Shown here: positions 26,346-34,282 of the stretch, in pieces | How the letters are laid out: each line of letters opens with the position of its first letter | Numbering within the stretch: position 1 is the first letter of the stretch | Source: CAINVV01 sp038323575 | Lineage (GTDB): Bacteria; Bacteroidota; Bacteroidia; Bacteroidales; Prolixibacteraceae | NCBI GenBank assembly: GCA_038323575.1 | Contig: JBBQHB010000016.1 | Coordinates: forward strand, 1-64,000 | Length of the DNA stretch: 64,000 nt | Reading direction: 5' to 3' | Program-made: the position numbers and the translations under genes | Notes under the pieces: model-generated | The model's input: only the letters and a program-made list of their open reading frames with translations | Databases searched by the model: none | Told to the model about the DNA's origin: nothing

Positions 26346-26826
26346 ATCACATTATTTTTTTCAATGGTTACGAAAAATTGCATTGTTTGTTACAATCGAT
26401 TCTTTCAGCGTCATTTAGGATCAATATCAGGATTAGAATCGGACATTTAAAAGCGGCATTTTGAGGTTAGAAAATCAATATAATTCGGCAATTTTAAATG
26501 GAGGAGGCTCTTTACCACATTTGCTCCTTTTCGTCCGAAAATGAGATACGGGCTACTTTACAGGGGCTGCCGCGTACGGTTGCCCGTTCGGCATATCTTT
26601 ACCCCCGGTTAAAACCGAGGGCTACAATATTGGTCGCCGCTATGCGGCTCTTTGTCGTTCGGTCTCTCCGTCCTCCCAGTCTCCCCCTCGGCTCGCTCGG
26701 GGACCGGTTCTTCATATCTTCCAATCAATCCCTCGTCCAGTCGTCCAGTCGTCCCTTCACAGTTTCCCGTTTCACTCTCTCCGTCCACCATCGTTCCGTC
26801 GTCCCATCGTTCCGTCGTCCCGTCCT
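26346..26826. repeat. Gene-free spacer with composite repeat element, copy 1
   Basis: 481 bp without a gene. 26346-26518 shows nothing recognisable. From about 26519 to 26650 lies a module that ends with a hairpin around 26602-26621 (ACCCCCGG, loop, CCGAGGG), then GCTACAATAT and the palindrome GCCGCTATGCGGC (26636-26648). From 26655 to 26826 is a C/T-rich degenerate array of GTCGTCC-like units that ends one base from the sufT stop codon. In the sufT sense it reads stop, purine-rich GACGACGG array, then CCGCATAGCGG hairpin module. Copies with the same order lie at 28929-29392 and 38003-38137. Confidence 0.82.
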
Positions 26827-27129
26827 TTACATAAATCCCAGCTCCAGCCTCGCCTCTTCTGACATCATAGACTTGTCCCAGGCGGGATCAAAGGTTATTT
26901 CCACTTTGCATGCTTCGATGCCTTCAATTTTTTTGGTCATGTACTCCACATCGGCTACAATCATATCGGCAGCCGGACAGCCGGGGGCAGTGAGCGTCAT
27001 CAGTACGGTGGCAGTATTATCTTCAACATCCACGTTGTAAATCAGTCCGAGGTCGTATACGTTGACTGGTATTTCGGGGTCAAAAACCTCTTTGAGGTTT
27101 GCTATGATCAGATCTATTCTTGGGTCCAT
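26827..27129 (-). CDS. MIP18/DUF59 family protein, SufT-like Fe-S assembly factor
   Basis: A protein of 100 residues, MDPRIDLIIANLKEVFDPE at the start, with the DUF59 signature DPEIPVNVYDLGLIY and LTAPGCPAADMI near residue 63, where the Cys is conserved. DUF59 proteins such as SufT help maturation of Fe-S proteins. The frame opens further upstream, but the ATG at 27129, just after the sufE stop, fits homologues. It is the last gene of the sufS-sufE block and its stop codon abuts a repeat array. Confidence 0.88.
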   Translation of the reverse strand: MDPRIDLIIANLKEVFDPEIPVNVYDLGLIYNVDVEDNTATVLMTLTAPGCPAADMIVADVEYMTKKIEGIEACKVEITFDPAWDKSMMSEEARLELGFM

Positions 27130-27130
27130 G

Positions 27131-27562
27131 TTATTTTTTTTGTAGTGAGATTTGTTTGTAAGCCAAAGCATACAATTTAATTTGCTTGACCATCGCCATC
27201 AGTCCGTTTGAACGGGTAGGAGAGAGATGTTGTTTCAATCCGATTTCGTCGATGAAGTAAGGGTCTGCATCAAGGATCTCCTGCGGTGTCCTTCCAGAAA
27301 AGACTTTCATCAGCAAGGCCACCAATCCCTTAACGATCAGGGCATCACTTTCCGCATCAAAAAACAGGTGATCACCTTCCATCCGCTGCTGCAGCCAGAC
27401 TCTTGACTGGCAACCCCGGATCAGATTCTGGTCGACTTTGTAAGCTACGTCGATGGGCGCGAGTTCGTTACCCAATTCGATCAGATAGGTGTATTTATCC
27501 ATCCAGTCGTCGTAGACTGAAAAATCGGCGATAATAGCTTGTTGCTGTTCTTCGATGGTCAT
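27131..27562 (-). CDS. sufE: Cysteine desulfuration protein SufE
   Basis: SufE accepts sulfur from the SufS desulfurase and passes it to the SufBCD scaffold. The 143-residue product has the conserved sulfur-accepting Cys51 in IRGCQSRVW and the block FSGRTPQEIL near residue 90, with normal length. It lies 52 bp after sufS and directly before the DUF59 gene. Confidence 0.94.
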   Translation of the reverse strand: MTIEEQQQAIIADFSVYDDWMDKYTYLIELGNELAPIDVAYKVDQNLIRGCQSRVWLQQRMEGDHLFFDAESDALIVKGLVALLMKVFSGRTPQEILDADPYFIDEIGLKQHLSPTRSNGLMAMVKQIKLYALAYKQISLQKK

Positions 27563-27614
27563 CTTTTATGTTGGTTTAACTATTTGATTCATTGAATTTT
27601 AAATTCCATGATTA

Positions 27615-28832
27615 TTAAAACATCGATCGAATACGGGTAAGCGCTTCGGTGAACCGGTCGATTTCTTCGATGGTGTTGTAAAAAGCGAAAGAGGCCCGGG
27701 TCATGGCTGTTATGTCATAATGGTCCATCACCGGGTCGGCGCATAACCTTCCGGTACGAACTGCAATGCCCAGCTGGTCCAGCAGCGTCCCAAGGTCGAA
27801 GGGATGTATCTGGTCCAGTTTAAAACAGATGACACCGGTTTTGGCGTGCGCTTCTCCGAATATTTGCAGGTTTCCCAGTGCCTTCATTTTTCCTGTTGCA
27901 TAGGTCAGTAGTTGGTGTTCGTAAGCGGCAATGTTTTCTAAACCAATATTTTGCAGGTATTGTATGGCCGTTCCCATCGCAATGGCTCCGACGTAATGGG
28001 GTGTTCCGGCTTCAAATTTGTGGGGAAGTTCGTTGTAAGTGGTTTTTTCGAAGGTAACGCGGTCGATCATCTCACCTCCGCCCAAAAAAGGAGGCATAGC
28101 ATCCAGAAAGGTGCGCTTCCCGTACAAAACGCCTATCCCGGTAGGGCCATAAATTTTGTGTCCCGAAAAAGCAAAGAAGTCGCAGTCCAGATCCTGAACA
28201 TCAATGGTAATATGCGGCACACTCTGGGCTCCGTCCACCAAAACAGGTATGTTGTGACGATGTGCCGCGGCGATCAGTTCTTTGACAGGATTAAGCGTGC
28301 CAAGCGTGTTGGATACATGTGCAACGGCAATTATTCTGGTCCGGTCCGAAATAAGTGTTTCGAGCAGTTCAGATTTTAATTCTCCGTTGTCGGCGAATGG
28401 TAAAACTTTGAGGATGGCATGATGACGTTCGCAGGCCATCTGCCAGGGTACGATGTTGGCATGGTGTTCCATCTCCGTGACGATAATCTCATCTCCTTCG
28501 GAGAGGAATTTCTCACAAAAGGAGTGCGCGACCAGGTTGATTGATTCCGTTGTGCCGTGGGTGAAGATGATCTCTTCCCGTTCTTTGGCATGGATGAAAT
28601 CTTTGACAATATCGCGGGCATATTCGTATGCTTCGGTTGTTTTAATGGCATGCGCATGGGTCCCGCGGTGGATGTTTGCATTGGTCAAAACAGAATATTC
28701 CCGGATTTTCTCAATAACAGCTAACGGACGTTGGGTTGTGGCCGCGTTGTCGAAATAGACCCACGGACGGTTGTTTACCTGCTGGTCAAGAATAGGGAAA
28801 TCTTTTCTGATATTTTGAAAGTTAAGTGGCAT
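27615..28832 (-). CDS. sufS: Cysteine desulfurase SufS
   Basis: A PLP enzyme that removes sulfur from cysteine for Fe-S cluster assembly. The 405-residue product has the FDNAATTQRP start, THGTTESINLVAHSF, VDGAQSVPH, the PLP lysine in SGHKIYGPTGIG near residue 225, and the catalytic Cys364 in RTGRLCADPVM. Many SufS proteins have RTGHHCxQP at this point; here it reads RLCADP, a mild variation. Its leader carries four perfect 9-bp repeats, and a 560-bp repeat region separates it from sufD, so it may have its own promoter. Confidence 0.95.
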   Translation of the reverse strand: MPLNFQNIRKDFPILDQQVNNRPWVYFDNAATTQRPLAVIEKIREYSVLTNANIHRGTHAHAIKTTEAYEYARDIVKDFIHAKEREEIIFTHGTTESINLVAHSFCEKFLSEGDEIIVTEMEHHANIVPWQMACERHHAILKVLPFADNGELKSELLETLISDRTRIIAVAHVSNTLGTLNPVKELIAAAHRHNIPVLVDGAQSVPHITIDVQDLDCDFFAFSGHKIYGPTGIGVLYGKRTFLDAMPPFLGGGEMIDRVTFEKTTYNELPHKFEAGTPHYVGAIAMGTAIQYLQNIGLENIAAYEHQLLTYATGKMKALGNLQIFGEAHAKTGVICFKLDQIHPFDLGTLLDQLGIAVRTGRLCADPVMDHYDITAMTRASFAFYNTIEEIDRFTEALTRIRSMF

Positions 28833-28861
28833 TATCCGTTGAAATTAAATTTTGTTTCGAG

Positions 28862-28897
28862 TTTGAAATGTTTGAAATGTTTGAAATGTTTGAAATG
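28862..28897. repeat. Tandem repeat: TTTGAAATG x4 in the sufS leader
   Basis: Four perfect copies of the 9-mer TTTGAAATG, with a fifth partial start (TT). The array ends 29 bp upstream of the sufS ATG, on the side of its presumed promoter. Confidence 0.95.
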
Positions 28898-29352
28898 TTC
28901 CGTTATTCTCAACACATTACCTTCTCTATTCGTCTTTTGTTCCTTCCGTCCGAAACGAGAGGTCCTCATTTTTCTATTTGCTACCGCGGACGGTGTTCCA
29001 TCTGCCTTCATAACCCGGGGCTCCGCTTCGCTTTACCCCGGGCTACCTATATTTCTCCGCTACGCGGCTAAGCCCCAGATTTGCAAAACTTCATAACTCT
29101 TCGCCCTTTCGATTGTCTTCTCTTTTGGTGCTATGCGGGTGGAAATTTTGGAGACGCACTCGCGCAGTCTCCAAGTCTCCCCCTCTCCTGGTCCTATTTT
29201 TGTCTTTCCGTCCCTCCGTCTTTCCGTCGTTTTCTACCACTCGCCCGGTTCTCCAAATCTCCCCCTCTCCCAGTCTTTTTTTTGGTCGTCCCGTCGTCCC
29301 GTCAGACGTCCCGTCGTCCAGTCATCCAGTCATCCAGTCGTCCCGTCGTGAA

Positions 29353-29384
29353 GTCGTCCCGTCGTCCCGTCGTCCCGTCGTCCC
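29353..29384. repeat. Tandem repeat: GTCGTCCC x4 after sufD
   Basis: Four perfect 8-bp units, the least degenerate part of the array 3' of sufD. Further units with point changes (GTCATCCA, GTCGTCCA) extend to about 29275. Confidence 0.95.
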
Positions 29385-29392
29385 GTCTTTTT

Positions 29393-30763
29393 CTACCTGA
29401 TGCATTCCAGTTTGCAATCATGGCACCTTGAAACTTCGCCCCTCAGCCTCTTGTTGACCAGCCTGTCGATGCTCTGACGAAGCTGTTCTACCCGAATGTT
29501 GGACAATACTTCATGGGCAAAGGCAAACATCAGCATAAGCCGGGCCTCTTTCTCATTGATTCCGCGGGTTTGGAGGTAAAACAATGCCTCTTCGTTGACC
29601 TGTCCGACAGTGGCCCCGTGCGAACATTTCACATCGTCGTTGTCGATGACCAGCTGCGGTTTGGTGTTCATCCTGGCGGCTTTGGTCATCAGTACGCTGT
29701 TGTTGCGCTGGTAGGCTTCTGTTTTTTTGGCTCCCGGCATCACATGGATTCTTCCGGTAAATGCCCCGGTCGAACTATCATCCAGAACATTTTTGAATAT
29801 CTGGTTGCTGTGACAGGCAGGACTGGCGTGTTCGATCGAAGTATAATAGTCGCAATGCTGGTCTTTGTCGGTGAGGGAAAGCCCGAACAGCGAAGCATCC
29901 GCATGTTCTCCCGCCAAATCGACATGCAGGTGGTTGCGTGTAATGCCTCCGTGCAGGGAGATGGTATTTGTGATCAGTTGGGCGTTTCTCTCCTGACGGA
30001 TAAAAAGTCCGTTGAGGTACGCTGTTCCGTTGTGCTGGTTTTGTATTCCGTAGATATCAACAATGGCATTTTCAGCCATTTGAACTTCAGTCAAATAATT
30101 GGCTATATAACTGTAAACGGCAAGTGTATGGTCGCAAAACATCAGCTTGACCTGCGCATTTTTACCGACGATTACCAGGTTTCGAAGAGTTACATAAAGG
30201 TCCTCCTCGCTGCGAAGCAAGTTGATAATCTGGATTGGCTTTTCAATAATTACATTATCAGGGATATAGATAAAAATACCATCCTGGGCAAAGGCACCGT
30301 TGAGTGCAACCATTGGATCTTTGGAAGAATCTGCTACCGTCCCGTAATATTTTTCAACAAGCTCAATGTTCTCTTTTAAAGCACTTTTCATGCTTTTGAT
30401 GATCGTCCCTTTCGGGAACTGATCGGTTTTGTTCTGGTCAAAATACCATCCGTTCACCTGGAATAAAACATGGGTATCGAACTCAGGTACATCGCAGGTA
30501 AAAACCTCCTGCATGTCAAAATCGAACGAGGTGGGATGGAAGGAACGGGTGAAATTTTCCAGTGCAAACAGCTTCGTGAGGTCGGTATATTTGTAATTCT
30601 CGACCCTCCTGTCGGGAATCCCCATGCGCAGGAATGCTGCCATTGCCTGCTCACGCTGAATTCTAAGGAAATCAGGTACCCCTTCATTTAAAAGCGCACT
30701 GTTCTCCAGAAACAGGTCGGCAAGCCGCTGATCGGCAGTTTCTATTGTTGTTCTCTCTGTCAT
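29393..30763 (-). CDS. sufD: Fe-S cluster assembly protein SufD
   Basis: SufD forms the SufBC2D scaffold on which Fe-S clusters are built. The product of about 456 residues has MTERTTIETADQRLADLF at the start (chosen because it follows the sufC stop by 4 bp; the open frame extends further) and the beta-helix core ending in HGATVGQVNEEALFYLQTRG, with the conserved His and the NNDDVKCSHGA-like region. The stop codon TAG is followed within 6 nt by a GACGGGACGAC repeat array. Confidence 0.93.
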   Translation of the reverse strand: MTERTTIETADQRLADLFLENSALLNEGVPDFLRIQREQAMAAFLRMGIPDRRVENYKYTDLTKLFALENFTRSFHPTSFDFDMQEVFTCDVPEFDTHVLFQVNGWYFDQNKTDQFPKGTIIKSMKSALKENIELVEKYYGTVADSSKDPMVALNGAFAQDGIFIYIPDNVIIEKPIQIINLLRSEEDLYVTLRNLVIVGKNAQVKLMFCDHTLAVYSYIANYLTEVQMAENAIVDIYGIQNQHNGTAYLNGLFIRQERNAQLITNTISLHGGITRNHLHVDLAGEHADASLFGLSLTDKDQHCDYYTSIEHASPACHSNQIFKNVLDDSSTGAFTGRIHVMPGAKKTEAYQRNNSVLMTKAARMNTKPQLVIDNDDVKCSHGATVGQVNEEALFYLQTRGINEKEARLMLMFAFAHEVLSNIRVEQLRQSIDRLVNKRLRGEVSRCHDCKLECIR

Positions 30764-30767
30764 GGCT

Positions 30768-31520
30768 TTATTCTCCCAATTCTTTTTTGATCCAGTCGTA
30801 TCCTTTCTCTTCCAGTTCAAGGACCAGTTCTTTGCCGTCCGATTTTACAATCTGTCCTTTGTAGAGAACATGTACAAAATCAGGAACGATATAATCCAGC
30901 AAACGCTGGTAATGTGTTACCACGATGGTTGCATTTTCGGGTTTTTTCAGCATGTTGACGCCGTTTGCCACGATGCGGAGCGCATCGATATCGAGTCCGC
31001 TGTCGGTTTCATCGAGGATAGCAAGTTTTGGTTCGAGCATGGCCATCTGGAAGATCTCGTTTTTCTTTTTTTCGCCACCTGAGAATCCTTCATTGACAGA
31101 ACGGTTGGTCAATTGAGAGTCAATCTGCACCATCTCTTTTTTCTCGCGCATCACCTTGAGGAAATCGCCGGCAGAAAGTTCTTTCAAATTGTGGTATTTG
31201 CGGGATTCGTTGACAGCGGTTTTCAAAAAGTTGATCATGCTGACTCCGGGAATTTCTACCGGATACTGGAAACTCAGGAAGAGTCCCTCTTTGGCGCGGA
31301 CATCGGCCGACATGGCGAGAAGATCTTTCCCGTCGAAAGTAACCTCTCCTTTGGTAACCTCAAAACTGGTGTTACCGGCCAGAACATGCGCCAATGTACT
31401 TTTTCCGGAACCGTTGGGTCCCATGATGGCATGTACTTCTCCGGCATTTATTGTCAGGTTGATGCCGCGCAGAATCTCTTTTCCCTCTACGCTTGCATGT
31501 AAATCTTTAATTATAAGCAT
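30768..31520 (-). CDS. sufC: Fe-S cluster assembly ATPase SufC
   Basis: The ABC-type ATPase of the SufBCD complex. The 250-residue product has Walker A GPNGSGKST at residues 34-42, the SufC-specific signature GFSGGEKKKNEIFQMAML, and Walker B LAILDETDSGLDIDAL. It lies between sufB (95 bp upstream) and sufD. Confidence 0.96.
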   Translation of the reverse strand: MLIIKDLHASVEGKEILRGINLTINAGEVHAIMGPNGSGKSTLAHVLAGNTSFEVTKGEVTFDGKDLLAMSADVRAKEGLFLSFQYPVEIPGVSMINFLKTAVNESRKYHNLKELSAGDFLKVMREKKEMVQIDSQLTNRSVNEGFSGGEKKKNEIFQMAMLEPKLAILDETDSGLDIDALRIVANGVNMLKKPENATIVVTHYQRLLDYIVPDFVHVLYKGQIVKSDGKELVLELEEKGYDWIKKELGE

Positions 31521-31558
31521 CTTCTATATGGTTGAATAATTTGAGTTCTAATTAATAA

Positions 31559-31613
31559 ATTTTCGATTATTGGATTTTGGATTTTCGATTATTGGTCCCC
31601 GAGCGAGTCGGGG
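31559..31613. repeat. Direct repeat and hairpin in the sufB-sufC gap
   Basis: ATTTTCGATTATTGG occurs at 31559-31573 and 31581-31595, followed by a 6-bp hairpin CCCCGA/TCGGGG (31597-31613) directly beyond the sufB stop. In the sufB sense it reads stop, CGACTCGCTCGGGG hairpin, then AT-rich repeats. CTCGCTCGGGG recurs at about 26692 in copy 1 of the composite element, and a TTTTCGATTTTGG relative lies at about 24395. Confidence 0.75.
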
Positions 31614-31615
31614 GG

Positions 31616-33061
31616 TTATCCGACACTGCCCTCCAGACTGATCTGAAGGAGTTTCTGGGCTTCTACTGCAAATTCCATCGGCAGTTTGTTGATCACTTCA
31701 CGGGCGTAGCCGTTGACGATCATTCCGATGGCATCCTGGGTCGAGATACCGCGCTGGTTGCAGTAGAAGATCTGGTCTTCCCCGATTTTGGAGGTTGTCG
31801 CTTCATGTTCTACCACAGAATTCGGGTTTCCCACTTCGATGTATGGGAAAGTATGAGCTCCGCAATGATCACCCAGCAAAAGGGAGTCGCATTGGGAAAA
31901 GTTTCTGGCATTTTCGGCTTTGGCAGCCACCCGCACCAATCCCCGGTAGGAGTTGGAACTGTGACCGGCTGAGATACCTTTTGAAACAATGGTACTTTTG
32001 GTGTTTTTTCCGAGATGGATCATTTTGGTTCCTGTATCGGCTTGCTGGTAATTGTTGGTCAGGGCGACAGAGTTAAACTCAGCTACAGAATTGTCACCTG
32101 CCAGGATACAGCTTGGATATTTCCATGTTATGGCGGAACCGGTTTCAACCTGGTTCCATAGTATTTTAGAGGATTCGCCCTTGCAAAGACCGCGTTTGGT
32201 GACAAAGTTGAAGATGCCGCCAACGCCTTCCTTGTTGCCCGGATACCAGTTTTGTACGGTCGAGTATTTCACCTCTGCCCTGTCAAGTGCAATGATTTCG
32301 ACTACTGCCGCATGCAGCTGGTTTTCGTCGCGCATCGGGGCCGTGCATCCTTCGAGGTAAGAGACGTAGCTGTCGCTGTCGGCGATAATCAGTGTCCGTT
32401 CAAATTGTCCGGTATTTCTTGCATTGATCCTGAAATAGGTAGAAAGCTCCATGGGACATCTTACTCCTTTCGGGATGTAAACGAATGAACCGTCCGAAAA
32501 TACAGCGCAGTTCAGGGCTGCAAAAAAATTGTCGTTAGGGGGAACCACCATTCCCAGGTATTTCTGTACCAGATCAGGATGGTGTCTGACGGCCTCGCTG
32601 AAGGAACAGAAGATGATCCCGAGTTCTGCAAGGTTCTCTTTGAAAGTGGTTTTTACAGACACACTGTCCATGACGGCGTCGACTGCCACACCAGCCAGCA
32701 TCTTTTGCTCTTCGAGGGGAATCCCCAGTTTGGCGAAAGTACTCAGCAGTTCAGGATCTACTTCGTCGAGACTTTCATATTTCGGTTGCTGCCGGGGCGC
32801 TGCATAATAGATAATCTCCTGGTAATCGATTTCGGGTATTTTGAGTTGCGCCCATTCGGGCATCTTCATCGTCAGCCATTTGCGATAGGCTTTCAGGCGA
32901 AATTCGAGCATGAATTCAGGCTCATCCTTTTTGGCGGAAATAATCCTTACCACCTCTTCGCTCAGCCCTTTCGGGATGGCATCCGTTTCTATGTCCGTCA
33001 CGAATCCGAAACGGTAATCGCGGCTGGCAACATCGTTTAATAATTTATTTTGGTTGTCCAT
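31616..33061 (-). CDS. sufB: Fe-S cluster assembly protein SufB
   Basis: The main scaffold subunit of the SUF system. The 481-residue product has the family regions VPPNDNFFAALNCAVFSDG, YIPKGVRCPMELSTYFRIN with the conserved Cys, SYLEGCTAPMRDENQLHAA, and the C-terminal CNQRGISTQDAIGMIVNG. It is the first gene of the suf cluster; the upstream region is shared with the divergent thiL and contains TAnnTTTG boxes in both directions. Confidence 0.97.
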   Translation of the reverse strand: MDNQNKLLNDVASRDYRFGFVTDIETDAIPKGLSEEVVRIISAKKDEPEFMLEFRLKAYRKWLTMKMPEWAQLKIPEIDYQEIIYYAAPRQQPKYESLDEVDPELLSTFAKLGIPLEEQKMLAGVAVDAVMDSVSVKTTFKENLAELGIIFCSFSEAVRHHPDLVQKYLGMVVPPNDNFFAALNCAVFSDGSFVYIPKGVRCPMELSTYFRINARNTGQFERTLIIADSDSYVSYLEGCTAPMRDENQLHAAVVEIIALDRAEVKYSTVQNWYPGNKEGVGGIFNFVTKRGLCKGESSKILWNQVETGSAITWKYPSCILAGDNSVAEFNSVALTNNYQQADTGTKMIHLGKNTKSTIVSKGISAGHSSNSYRGLVRVAAKAENARNFSQCDSLLLGDHCGAHTFPYIEVGNPNSVVEHEATTSKIGEDQIFYCNQRGISTQDAIGMIVNGYAREVINKLPMEFAVEAQKLLQISLEGSVG

Positions 33062-33113
33062 TTGAATAACATCTTAGTTCTTTGTACGAATTTTTAATAA
33101 GACTGGATACAAA

Positions 33114-33145
33114 TTGGTGCAAAGATATAAAATGCACTACTTTTG
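33114..33145 (+). promoter_or_regulatory. Promoter of thiL (Bacteroidetes type)
   Basis: TTG at 33114-33116 and TACTTTTG at 33138-33145 are separated by 21 bp, matching the Bacteroidetes TTG-N17-23-TAnnTTTG pattern. The -7 box ends 33 bp before the thiL ATG. Confidence 0.55.
33120..33127 (-). promoter_or_regulatory. Candidate -7 element of the sufB operon
   Basis: The minus strand reads TATCTTTG, an exact TAnnTTTG match, about 58 bp before the sufB ATG. It sits inside the thiL promoter spacer, so the two promoters overlap back to back. A convincing -33 was not found. Confidence 0.42.
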
Positions 33146-33178
33146 AGGTGTTAATTGACAATTAATTCTTAAACAAAG

Positions 33179-34234
33179 ATGGATGAGGAGAGGGAAAAGA
33201 GTATAGAACTAGCTGATTTAGGCGAATTTGGCCTGATAAAACGGGTAACTGCCGGGGCAAAAATTAAAAATGAAAGTACCCTGAAAGGTGTTGGCGACGA
33301 CTGTGCCGTTCTGGATTATCCGAACAAAAAGATAGTAGTAACCACCGATTTGTTAACGGAAGGAGTACATTTTAACCTGATTTATGTTCCGCTGAAGCAT
33401 CTCGGCTACAAAGCCGTCGCTGTAAATGTAAGTGATATCTGTGCCATGAATGCCGTTCCGAGACAGATTACCGTTTCACTGGCTTTCTCGTCCAAATTTA
33501 CGGTTGAGGCAATTGATGAGCTGTATGCAGGAATTCATCTTGCCTGCGAGCGTTATGGCGTGGATCTGGTTGGTGGAGATACGACCTCTTCCCTTACTGG
33601 TTTGACGATTTCGGTTACCGCCATCGGCGAGACCGATGAGAACGAACTGGTTTACCGCAGCGGGGCACATCCGACCGATCTTTTGTGCGTTACCGGTGAC
33701 CTTGGCGGCGCCTACCTCGGACTTCAGCTCCTTGAAAGGGAAAATGAATTATTCAGGTTGAATCCAACTGTTCAGCCACAACTTTCCGGGTACGATTATA
33801 TTCTGGGTAGGCAACTGAAACCCGAAGCCCGCACCGATATGCGGGAGATATTCAGGATCCTGGAGCTCAAACCTACTTCCATGATTGATATTTCAGACGG
33901 ATTGTCTTCCGAAATAATGCACCTCTGTGAAAATTCGGGTGTGGGATGCCGTTTGTATGAAGAGCGTCTGAGTTTCGATCCGCAGGTACGGAAAATGGCG
34001 GAAGAGATCAACATCAACCCACTGGTGGCTGCCCTGAACGGCGGTGAAGACTATGAACTTTTGTTTACCATTCCGGTTACAGACCACGACAAGGTCAGGA
34101 ACCATCCTGATATAACCGTTATCGGCCACATGACAAGAAAGGAGGAGGGAGCCATGCTGGTTACTTCGGGCGGGTTGCAGGAAATTCCGTTGCAGGCACA
34201 GGGGTGGAATCCTTTGAAAAGTGAGCTAAAGTGA
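33179..34234 (+). CDS. thiL: Thiamine-monophosphate kinase ThiL
   Basis: ThiL phosphorylates thiamine monophosphate to the active cofactor thiamine diphosphate. The 351-residue product has the metal/ATP-binding blocks GVGDDCAVLDY near residue 40 and VTTDLLTEGVHF, VNVSDICAMNAVPRQITVSL, LVGGDTTSS near 140, VTGDLGGAYLGLQLLE and MIDISDGLSSEI. The last codons (KSELK) and the TGA stop lie within a tandem AAGTGAGCTA decamer repeat, so the C-terminus has been shaped by the repeat. Confidence 0.96.
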   Translation: MDEEREKSIELADLGEFGLIKRVTAGAKIKNESTLKGVGDDCAVLDYPNKKIVVTTDLLTEGVHFNLIYVPLKHLGYKAVAVNVSDICAMNAVPRQITVSLAFSSKFTVEAIDELYAGIHLACERYGVDLVGGDTTSSLTGLTISVTAIGETDENELVYRSGAHPTDLLCVTGDLGGAYLGLQLLERENELFRLNPTVQPQLSGYDYILGRQLKPEARTDMREIFRILELKPTSMIDISDGLSSEIMHLCENSGVGCRLYEERLSFDPQVRKMAEEININPLVAALNGGEDYELLFTIPVTDHDKVRNHPDITVIGHMTRKEEGAMLVTSGGLQEIPLQAQGWNPLKSELK

Positions 34235-34282
34235 GCTAAAGTGAACTAAAGTGCCTAAAGTTATGCCGGGGAGAACGTAACG
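34219..34282. repeat. Decamer repeat family A overlapping the thiL stop codon
   Basis: AAGTGAGCTA (34219-34228), again (34229-34238), AAGTGAACTA (34239-34248) and a 9-mer variant (34249-34257). The thiL stop TGA is 34232-34234, inside unit 2. The sequence runs on as CTAAAGTTATGCCGG and GAGAACG, a block also found next to the nrdJ-side array (58140-58161, opposite strand). Confidence 0.9.

Larger units (their letters stand above)
28833..29392. repeat. Gene-free spacer with composite repeat element, copy 2
   Basis: 560 bp without a gene between sufD and sufS. It holds a 9-bp tandem repeat (28862-28897), then about 28929-29071 a module similar to 26519-26650: TCCGTCCGAAA-like sequence, CTACCGCGGACGGT, a CCCGGGG/CCCCGGG hairpin (29014-29042), GGCTACCTATAT, and CCGCTACGCGG (29057-29067). 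From about 29160 to 29387 is a CGTCCC-rich degenerate array, with four perfect GTCGTCCC units at 29353-29384. It ends at the sufD stop codon after a short T-tract. Order and orientation equal copies 1 and 3. Confidence 0.85.

Noticed and set aside
26498..27040. 180-codon forward ORF over the sufT gene and the repeat region
   Set aside because: Low-complexity Ser/Arg/Pro-rich translation of the repeat array continuing antisense through sufT; no family features.
29275..29387. CRISPR or VNTR coding array after sufD
   Set aside because: Units are 7-9 bp without spacers and no open coding frame with a start; treated as an intergenic degenerate repeat.
28731..29431. Several forward ORFs of 70-120 codons over the sufD-sufS spacer
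   Set aside because: They translate the 9-bp and 8-bp repeats (FEMFEMFEM, SSRRPVVPSSRR) and run into sufS or sufD antisense; no coding signature.
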